Below are positions 55,116 to 64,000 of a stretch of DNA of 64,000 nucleotides, piece by piece. The DNA is from Heterodera schachtii (taxonomy: Eukaryota > Nematoda > Chromadorea > Rhabditida > Heteroderidae). Below the pieces are notes generated by a model. The model worked only from the letters and a program-made list of their open reading frames with translations, made no database searches and had not been told where the DNA came from. The position numbers and the translations under genes are program-made. The stretch lies in assembly GCA_023374025.1 (NCBI GenBank), contig SIJG01000098.1:246379-310378 (forward strand), written 5' to 3'. Position 1 is the stretch's first letter, and every line of letters begins with the position of its first letter.

Positions 55116-56844
55116 CACCGCACCCACTCCACCCAACGTCACATTCAGTTAAACAATTCCGGCCAAAATGTGAACCCACGTGGTGCTATTATTCACCCGC
55201 CTCTTCCCTATTTACCACCAGCCGCCCCCCCCCCCCCCCCCCTCAATTTAATGACACGGCAACAGCGGGTGATGATGATATGATCCGATATTTAATTGTT
55301 AATTGTTGATCACAGGTGAATTGGAACGGGTGATGGTAGGGAAAAGAGGTACAGTAGCAGGTATACGTATACCGTATACGATCAAACAACTGTATAAGAC
55401 TATGAGATAATTGAACAAATTTTAGAAAAGCTCAAAAAATAGGAAAGAAAAAATTTCAACGCACATAATGACAGATTTGTTTGTTTAAACTATTCTAAGG
55501 ATGTGCTTTCAATAAATTTATAATTTTGTTTTGTTAATCTATTTCTGGCGCCGCCCAATTTCGCATTTAATAATACAACAACAAAAAAGTCGTACAATAG
55601 CGATCACACGATGGCAAACCATTGTGTGAGATCACGAGATCACAGTTGGAACAGTTTTTCACCATAAATTTGTGTATTTATCGGACAGGAGTGTGTGATC
55701 AAAATTTTTGGTGTGATCGCCGCTGTTGGTGTCACAAGCAATTAACGGAGCGGGAGAAAATTAATTGTCCATCGAGAGTCTCGAGAATGGTTTTGACAAA
55801 TTGGGCGGAGGGGGGAGGGGGGGAGAGTGGGCGATGGGACTAATTTGTACAATTTTCGAGAGTGATTATATGATGCGATAAACTGGTAAACAAGAAGCAT
55901 GACATTGGAATGTGTGTTGTGTGGTTCTCAGTTTTTACTCTTTAACCAAACGGTGAGAAATGGAATGATTTTTTATTTTATTTTTGCGATTAATTACAAA
56001 TTAAAAAACAAATCAAAAACTGTTTTTGCTGGTTGACATTTTGTTAGTGGAAACGATGATGATGATTTGTCACAGTTAACGATATTGCTGAATGAACAGA
56101 AAATGAGTAACCAATGCAAAAAATTAATCAAAAAATTAGTCTTTGAACAATTTGTGTCACATGGCTAATTTGTCATTAAATAGCATTTGGGAATAATACA
56201 AAAATTTTGATTGTTAGCATTTTTTTATAAATAGATTAGAAAAATTTAAAAAATAAATTTGATGAATTTTTGGAAAAAATGTTTTTATCTTAGAATTTAA
56301 AAAGATAAATTCAATAAAAGGATTAATAAAACCTTTAAGAATAATTAAAAGTAATTAATTTGAGTGAGTGCCATTATGAGCCGATAGCATTTTTAAATCA
56401 TGGAATTTTAAAATGTAAACATATTAATATAAAAATATTATTTTAAAAAATTAAAAAATATCATTAGTTTTGTATATGTAGCTTTTCTAAGATGTTTTAT
56501 CAAAAAAAAAAATCAAATTTTTGTAGGAAATTATTTATTTTTTAATATTTTCGGTTACATTTAAATAATTGAAATGAGTTTGATTTATCTAAATTATTAT
56601 TTTTAATTTATTTAAAACATCTATAATAAAATAATAAATATAATGGAAAAAATCTCTACATTTCCGGAACTTCATTTTAGAAATTTATTTAGATTTTTTG
56701 TAAAATAATAATTTATTTAAAATAAAAAAAATTTCTTTTAATAATGTTTTTACTCAGTATAAAAAACCAAAAAATTTAAGCAACGAAAATTAAAAAATAA
56801 ATAAAAGATTTAAGAATAAAAATAAAATTAAAGGATATTTATGA
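55116..56844. other. gene-poor AT-rich DNA
   Basis: No supported gene. It has a C18 tract near 55228 and a GC-richer patch at 55600-55850 with a 73-codon frame lacking recognisable domains. Confidence 0.4.
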
Positions 56845-57300
56845 ATGAAGTAATTAGTGCCATTTTGATCCCACCGCTCCCCATTTATCTTTTCTTATTA
56901 TCCCCCTTTCAGCTCAGAATTTAATAAAAAAAAATTTATGAAACGGAAAATTAAAAATAAAATCTTTAAGAAAGAAATGAAATGATTGAATTCTAATCCC
57001 ACCGCTCCCCATTTATCACATTCTTTCCCTCGTTCACCTCAGAATTTAAATGAAAAATTCAAAAAAAAAAAATAAAATAAAATTTAAGAATTTATTTCAT
57101 TTAAAATTTTTCAGTAATGGGAGTGAGTGCCATTTTGATCCCATCGCTTTCCATTTATAATTTTTTTATTATTCATCTCAGAATTAAAAAAAAAATTCAC
57201 GGAATAAAATTTAAAAAATAAAATTTTTCGAAGTGAGTGAATGCCATTCTAATCCCACCTCTCCCCATTTATCTTTATCCGCCCGCCCCATTTTGCCGCC
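56845..57300. repeat. degenerate tandem repeat of about 120-150 bp, four units
   Basis: GAGTGCCATTTTGATCCCA followed by CCGCTCCCCATTTATC recurs near 56857, 56995, 57122 and 57236 (a partial earlier one near 56365), each followed by CTCAGAATTTAA and an A-rich stretch. Confidence 0.75.
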
Positions 57301-59989
57301 CCCCCCCCCGCCTTCCCTCCCTGTTCATCCCCTCATTTTGTGCATTTATCAATCCCCCCAACCCAACCCAACCCAAAAAATCATTCACATCGCCGATTGC
57401 ATCACGAACATTTTACATTATTGCATCATGGTTATGGGGGGGGGGGGGGGGAAGAATAAACAGAAATGAGAAAATTAAGAAATTGATGATGATGATGATG
57501 AGTGAGAGAATTGAGAATGAGAATGGGAATATTTGCGGACGAATGGGGGCAAGCTGAGAATTGTGAATTTGTTAAATGTTGTTTTGGTTTTGTTTGGTGA
57601 ATAAAATATTTTTAAATTGGCGCACAATTTTTTGGAGGTTGAGAATTTTAATGACTCAATTAAATAATTAATTAATTTGTTTTTTATTAATAAATTTATT
57701 TATTTAATTTTTTAAAAATTTAAAATTTATTTGACTAAAGATGATTTAAATTGAAGCAAGATTTTTTAGAGAATAGATAAACACAAATTATTAAGTTCAT
57801 TTGTTAATTATATGATTATTATTTATTTATTAAAAAAATAAAGATTTATATAATATTATAAAAAACTTAAAATTGGTTAATGTTGTTAATCAGATTAAAA
57901 ATTTTATTATAATAATCATTATTTTAAACCATTAAAAAAAATTTTCGCAGTAATTTCTCGAATTTTTTATGAATAATTAGCCCATAATTACCACTTAATT
58001 ATCACACCAAAAATGACAGTTAAAAATTTATTTTTCTCCGATCATCTGTTCTGTACGTTATGAATAAGAATTAAAAAGTTTTCATGGAAACTAATGGGAA
58101 AACGGGGTAATTGCTGTTGGAGAGCAAAGGACGAATGTTCAGCAAAGCATTTTGAGAGAGAGGAAAAAATCACGTGAATTTCATTGAAAATTAATAAAAA
58201 TAATAAATTATTAATTTAAAACCTTTACTAAAAAGAGTTTTAATAAATAAACTAATTTTATTAATAAACAAATAAAAAAAGAATATTTAAAACCATTAAC
58301 CAATCTTCATTTTAAAATTAAAAAATGCGGTGGAATATTTACGAAAGTAAATTTTATTTTACTTATATTTTAATTTGAAGATGCAAATTTTTTTTTGCAT
58401 ATTGTATAATTATATATTAGAATTAAAACTTTTCGTGTGACTTTTTTTTCGAACGGTAATTTTTAAGATAAAACAAATTAAATGAAATTTTAAATTATTT
58501 TTCGTGGTGTCAAGAATGCAATATAAATAAAAGTGCATTGAAATAGCGATTTTATGATATGAACTAGCGACCAAAATGGACCAATTGAGCATTTGGCTCA
58601 GATCATATGAGTGAAAATGAATATTTGATGAAAATTTAACATGGTGGTTTAAAAATTAAAAAATTCCTATTTCAAAAAATAAAATGTTTTTATTTTTATA
58701 ATTTTCAAACTAAAATTTCTATTTAAGACGTAGAAAAAAATGTTTTTTTAATTAAAAAATAAAATACACCCACTGATTATATTAAGGATATTAAAAATGC
58801 ATAATTATTTTATTTAAATTATTAAATGAAAAGAGACTAAAATAAAATTTCCTTTAAAAATCTTTCTTTATAAACAGGTGAAATGGGTGGCAACACTTTA
58901 ATGGCAACTTCAATGATAAGTGATAATTTCGGGAGAAAAAGTTATAAATAAAAATAAATAAAAAATTAAAATACTTTTATGTGCACTCCATTTATATCGA
59001 AAGGTTTTTTTGCTTAAAAATGATAATCATAAATTTGTAACCAATTAATGCACTTAAGTATAGTGCTGATAATGGTGGTGCAAATGTCGTTCAGAAAATG
59101 GTCAAATTAACCAAAAATGCAAACAAATTTGAAAAGATTATTAGTACAAATTAAGAAAAATTTAACTAATTTTTTTTTATTATTTGTATAATTATTAAAA
59201 ATGCATTTTTATTGAATAAATCGTTTGAAATGGATTTAATCGAAAAAAGTTAAGCATGAAGAAAAAAAATGTTTTAAAAATCAAAAGAATTCTATTGAAA
59301 ATTTTTTATTTTAATTTAACTAATTTAAATTTTTTTATTTTAATTCAAAATAATTAATTTATTACAATAGCTTAAATATATTTGTTGAAAAATTTTCCGT
59401 CGCAAGGTTTTATAAAAATTGAATATTAACATTTTATTCAAATCATTTTTATCGGATATCGAAGTAAATTAAATTTTGTAATACAAATAAATGTTTTCCG
59501 ACATTCGATACCGACACTGAAGCTCAAAGATTATTACTCGGGTCGAACCGAGTCTGATGAATACCGAGACTCAATAGCCAATTTTATTGATTTTTGAATG
59601 CTAAAAATGATTTTAAAAAGCTTAAAATTTGGATTGCATTCTTATAAAAAAAAATTGTTGAATTTTTTGCATCTGATGATAAATTTAAATGTATTTAAAT
59701 TGCGAGAAATAAAACTGCAAAATATGTGATTATGTTTTTTATTATAATATTTTAATATAAATTTGACTCTTGTGATAAAACTGTCCTTATTTTTTTATTA
59801 AAAGCTAAAAATGTCCTGTTTTTAAGTAATAATATATCTTTAGATTTTGCAATATCCAATCAGACGAAATTAATAAATTGATTAAACTTGATGAATAAAT
59901 TTAACATTAACCATTTTATTTATAATATATTCAAATAACAATATTCATTTATCGTTTCATTTTTGTTTATAATAATCACAAAAAAAAAT
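57301..59989. other. AT-rich gene desert
   Basis: No supported gene. It contains a short ATG repeat (GATGATGATGATGATGAG at 57484) and homopolymer tracts only. Confidence 0.45.
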
Positions 59990-60681
59990 ATGAAATTGTG
60001 CCTAATATTCGCTTTAATTGTATTTTTCATCATCCTAATTAATTACAATTATGTTGGACCAGAAAAAAATAAATTGAAACAAAAGTCATTTGATGAAATA
60101 TTTGGAGAAAAATGGGAAGAAAAAGAAGAAAAACAACGAAATGAGCAGAAAAAAGAGAAATAATTAGAAAATATTATAAAATAAAAGAGAAAATAAAGCA
60201 AAAAGGAAGAAAATATTAATCAAAAGAATGGAATAAAATTAATTCAAAAATAGCGAAAAAATTCGGGACAAATAGCACTTATATTAAAAAATGGATTAAA
60301 GAATTTGGTTTAGGCCTATATAAATACAAAACAAAAAGTGATGAGGAAAAAATTGAAATTATACAAAAATTTATTGAAATGACCAAAGAATATAAACAAA
60401 AAAGAAAATATTCTTTAAAAGAATGGCAACAAAATTATGACGAAATTTGTAAGAAAATCGGAATATGTTATAGAACAATTATGAGATGGAAGAAACAATT
60501 TGGCATTAGAAGTAAAAGAATAACAGAGGAAGAAAAAAAGGAAAAAATTAAAAAATATTGGAAAATTAAGAAAGAAAACCCAAAAATGAGTGAAAAGGAA
60601 ATTGCAAAAATGATGAAAATTGATAAAAATAGCATTTTAAATTGGAAGAAACAATTTGGAGAAGAATATTTCAGAACATAG
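59990..60681 (+). pseudogene. HTH-repeat secreted family, copy f (broken)
   Basis: The ATG at 59990 (after in-frame upstream non-ATG codons) encodes leader and charged block. A one-base loss in the A-run near 60150 causes a stop at 60161-60163, and a second stop lies near 60217. From 60379 the second and third HTH repeats are intact to TAG at 60679-60681. Confidence 0.85.
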
Positions 60682-61842
60682 TTAAAGATGAGTGATTTTT
60701 GATTATGCTTTTCAATTTAAATAGTCTTTCGGGTGCCTTTTTAAATTAATTAAATATCTTTCGGTTTGCCCTAATTTTTATCGTTTTGATTTTATTTATA
60801 TTTTCCCTGATTTTGTTATAAAAAGTTTAAACTTTTATTAGAAATGTCAGTGTTTGATTAAACCGCTATACCAAAATGTCAATGATTAATCCGCAAAAAA
60901 AAATTTATAGCGAATTTTCTTATCCCATCTTTTTGCGTAATATCTTTTAATGTATAATGCAGAAGGAAAACAAAGTTTTTCAATAATATTTTTAAAATAA
61001 TAAATTCTGTGTTTGTGAAACTTTAATGGGACTGTTACATTTAAAAAAATTTTTTTTTTGCATTTAAATTTAATTATTTGTCCTATTTGGAGTTCGTCCT
61101 AACACCGTTGAAATCGTGCAAATTTTGCTTGACTCACAATTAAATTTGATATAGAAAAATGCATACTTGAGGTCCAAATTGGACACTATTGGATAGGATA
61201 AAAAAAAATTAATTTAAAATAAATAAACAAAAATTTTGGTTTTGTGTAAAAATATTTTAATTTTAATTTGACTATATATTTTTTAAGCCTAATAAAATGG
61301 AAAAATATTGTTGTTAAAACGTTTCTTTTAGATAGGGTAGGGTTACCATTCTTGTGCAATTTTGGTACATTGACCAATCATCGTGCCTACTGATTGCCTA
61401 ATCCTACTCTAAATGCCTCAATTCGACTCCCGGCAAATTGGACACCGAAAATTAGACACTAGAAAATTGGACACCATTAGATATAAAAATAAATTATTTT
61501 GGCATAAAGATTTTAATTTTAATTTGCAAATATGTTTTTTATGAGCGTAATAAAATGAATAAATAAATATTGTTATTATTTTTTTTAACATCAGCAAAAG
61601 AAAGCCCCCATATCACAAATATTTGCTCCGTAAATGTTTCGACTGCATATATTACATTCAAGCACCATCAAAAATAAGTAAAATAAATTTCATTAAATTT
61701 TGAAAATATACTTTTAAAATGCAGTAATAATTTATCGCTTGATCAAATTATAAACCAAGTAATAATAATTTATCGCTTGATCAAATTCTCTCTCTGATCA
61801 TTTCCTCAGTTCATACAGTATGTCGCTGTTGGTTTGGCCAAA
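60682..61842. other. AT-rich spacer
   Basis: No supported gene; a short direct repeat AATTGGACAC/GACACCGAAAATTAGACAC is near 61435-61470. Confidence 0.4.
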
Positions 61843-63400
61843 TTACAGTAGGATGACAAGGCCAGCGATGGCGATGGCCAAAGCAAACAATTCATTACCG
61901 CCTTCACCTTGCGGACCCTTCCAACAAAATCCGCGGGTGTCGCCCTTATTGTATGCGACGCATTTGTACCCTTCGCCTTCGCACGGGTTACTGTCAGTTG
62001 TACAACCTTAACCAAAAAAAGCAATAAATACGGTAGAATCCTGATCATGAATTCTCAAATACATAAAAAATTTACTGTAATAATTAATTTTGGCTTTAAT
62101 AATATTTGTAATATTATGACCACCAAATTTCTAGGAAAATACCTTAGTTAATGGCTATCTTACATGCAAAATTTCTAAAACCGTTCACCTATATAAATTT
62201 TGTCGTAAAATTTTAAGTTTAATCAATGCGCGGATATTTGTAAAATTTTAATGTATGAAATTTGAAATTTCCAGGCTGATAGCACTTATATGAACGTATT
62301 TTCCAGCAAAATTTTGAAGCCATTCTGACAAACATTAAATTAACAAAAAATCAATATTTTAAACTTTGTGAAATTTTATGCCTAAAACTGTCTGGTCTCT
62401 ACTTATTATACTCATGAAATAAATTAATTATTATTAGGGTTGTAAATTATATGGATAACATATTTTTTCTGCGCATATGCTATGAAGAAAGGGGCTCAAA
62501 AATAGCATTTCTGCGTTAAAATTTTTTGGTTTGGTGAAGGTTTTTAGTCCATATAAATCCATATTTTGGGGGTTTCGGAAATAAATCCATATTTAGCCAT
62601 TTTGTATTTTTAATCCATATTTCGGCCATTTTTGGCAAATTTTCACAAGAAAATGCAAGAAAAGGGAAAAATACACCCCTAAAGATTGATTTTTTTGAAA
62701 TTTTTAAAAATTACAGCCCAAAAAATCTGAAAAATTTGAATTTTCGTCGTCGTTTTGGCATTTTTAATAAATATTTTCACCATTTTTTGCGAACCTTTCT
62801 TTTTTTAAATAAGAATTTTTTTGAAATTTTGGCAAACTTGGAAATATTTTTTATACGATGGACACAATAAAAAATTTTTGCATTTTTATGTTTTAAATCC
62901 ATTTTTTGGTTGTTTATTGTTTTTTTAAGTTTATTTAAGCAAATATTGAATTCATACACTTTTTTTGGAATTTTTGAGGGTTTAAAACACATATTTTGGC
63001 AGTTTTTAGTCCATATTTTGGTCCATATTTGGCCATTTTTGAGCTTTTTAGTCCATATTTCGTGCTTTTTTAGTCCATATTTTATGTCCATATTTTGGGT
63101 TTTTTAGTCCATATAATTTGACAACCCTAATTATTATCTTTATACTGTAACTTTTTTTACCGTACCTTCGCCACGTTTCTTTGTCGCCCCAATGTCCACC
63201 GGCACATTGCCCTTGTACTTGTCCGATTTCCATCCTTCAATTTTGCACTCCGCATATTCACTGGTGTACACTTTGTTGCAGCAGTTTTTGAAGGTGCAAC
63301 TTTGACAGTTTTCGCATACCGTACCCACACCGTTCTCATCACCGTCTTTGTCTTTGCACACTCCGTCCAATTGGCATTCAACGGCCGCATTTGAATGATC
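61843..63400 (-). CDS. Cys-rich secreted/surface protein, copy B, with hydrophobic C-terminus
   Basis: Exon 63400 to about 63166 (AAVECQLDGVC ... VCENCQSCTFKNCCNK ... DIGATKKRGEG) joins the last exon 62006-61843 (CTTDSNPCEGEGYKC ... TRGFCWKGPQGEGGNELFALAIAIAGLVILL, then TAA). The C-terminal hydrophobic run after a small-residue stretch is the pattern of a GPI-anchor signal or a tail membrane anchor. The intron carries a hAT MITE at 62435-63129. The first exon (signal peptide) is not identified and may lie upstream. About 14 Cys residues. Family unknown; phase 0 entry and phase 1 exon junction agree with copy A. Confidence 0.65.
62427..63137. mobile_element. hAT-type MITE, 695 bp, in an intron
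   Basis: The body 62435-63129 begins TAGGGTTGTAAATTATATGG and ends CCATATAATTTGACAACCCTA-like, with a perfect 8-bp duplication ATTATTAT (62427-62434 and 63130-63137). The paralogous locus at 48735-48742 has one ATTATTAT and no insertion. The interior is built of TTTTTAGTCCATATTTT words. Confidence 0.92.
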
Positions 63401-63469
63401 CTATAATTTGGCGTTTTATTCGGGTGGACTTTTGTGCACCGGAACGGGTGTTTTATTATATTTAAAAAC

Positions 63470-63616
63470 CAGGGCCCGATGGGCCCTGTGAAAGCGCCGG
63501 GGGCGCTTTCAACACCGGGGCCAGCAAGGAAAAGTTCTATAAATAAGCTAAAGGTACTCGCTCGGGCCGCTTCGCGGCCTCATAGGGGACCTTCGGACCC
63601 CTCTCCCCCCCCCTCT

Positions 63617-63647
<31 letters not shown>

Positions 63648-64000
63648 GCCCCTCCCTTAAGGTACTCGCTCGGCCGCTTCGCGGCCTCGTAGGGGACCTT
63701 CGGACCCCTCTCCCCCCCCCCCCCCCCCCCCCCCCCCTCCCCCCCCCCCCCCCCCTCCCCCCCCCCCCTCGCCCCTCCCTTAAGGTACTCGCTCGGCCGC
63801 TTCGCGGCCTCGTAGGGGGCCTTCGGCCCCATCCCCCTCCCTCTCCCCCCCCCTCTCCCCTCGCTTAAGGTACTCGCTCGGCCGCTTCGCGGCCTCGTAG
63901 GGGGCCTTCGGCCCCATCCCCCTCCCTCTCCCCCCCCCTCTCCCCTCCCTTAAGGTACTCGCTCGGCCGCTTCGCGGCCTCGTAGGGGGCCTTCGGCCCC
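63470..64000. repeat. GC-rich tandem array of perfect TTCG-type hairpins
   Basis: The start has two perfect stems: CAGGGCCC-GAT-GGGCCCTG (63472-63490) and GAAAGCGCC-GGG-GGCGCTTTC (63491-63511). Five units follow of about 85-125 bp, each GGTACTCGCTCGGCCGCTTCGCGGCC TC(G/A)TAGGGG then a second stem such as GGGGCCTTCGGCCCC, separated by long C/T tracts, with TTAA at unit joints. The array runs off the window end. Frames through it are low complexity. Confidence 0.88.

Noticed and set aside
63434..63868. Pro-rich frame through the hairpin array
   Set aside because: Low-complexity translation of C tracts and GC-rich hairpins.

Overview
The window looks like nematode nuclear DNA: AT-rich, with introns of about 40-55 bases, a fast-evolving nuclear hormone receptor, and a gene at 8.3-10.3 kb resembling a protein family I recall as heavily expanded in cyst nematodes (Heterodera/Globodera). 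The genus is an inference from memory of that family; a nematode source is much better supported. Layout: 1-3.6 kb holds a remnant or second lineage of a Polinton/Maverick: the 3' part of a protein-primed DNA polymerase B with three tiny introns, a stand-alone PAZ-domain gene, a small Cys-containing gene and a RING-type gene. At 4.1-5.5 kb is a 51-bp minisatellite of about 29 units. At 5.7-7.3 kb is a five-exon gene that I reconstruct as RING finger plus chromodomain plus Ala/Pro-rich tail. 8.3-10.3 kb is the cyst-nematode-type family gene, 10.6-14.3 kb a nine-exon nuclear receptor, 15.8-16.9 kb a 112-bp satellite, and 17.1-18.7 kb an unknown gene with an internal duplication. The centre, 20,242-36,909, is a whole Polinton: long terminal inverted repeats beginning AGTAGTTAC, a perfect 6-bp target duplication TATATA, and genes for PolB, chromodomain integrase, packaging ATPase, adenain-type protease, double jelly-roll major capsid protein, penton-like protein, two small basic or membrane-active capsid-associated proteins and a zinc-ribbon protein. 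Two genes are not part of the usual Polinton set: a complete core TATA-binding protein and a stand-alone PAZ domain, the RNA 3'-end-binding module of Argonaute and Dicer. Six genes carry an identical GTATTTAA box 31-45 nt before the ATG, in five cases within about 2 nt of the preceding stop codon. This suggests an element-specific promoter system, perhaps served by the element's own TBP and zinc-ribbon protein, while the PAZ protein may interfere with small-RNA silencing. PolB is GC-richer, contains an intron and two frame breaks and lacks the box, so the element looks mosaic. The right part (38-61 kb, plus one copy left of the Polinton) carries a degenerating multicopy family of predicted secreted proteins with three helix-turn-helix-like repeats; only 43,788-44,453 is intact. 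The Polinton landed in the upstream region of one copy, and the paralogue at 44.5 kb shows the empty site. A duplicated Cys-rich surface or secreted protein gene (48.1-49.0 and 61.8-63.4 kb), hAT-type MITEs with 8-bp target duplications, a complete seven-exon branched-chain aminotransferase gene (50.4-53.6 kb), a long gene-poor AT-rich stretch (53.6-60 kb) and a GC-rich array of perfect TTCG-loop hairpins (63.5-64.0 kb) complete the window.
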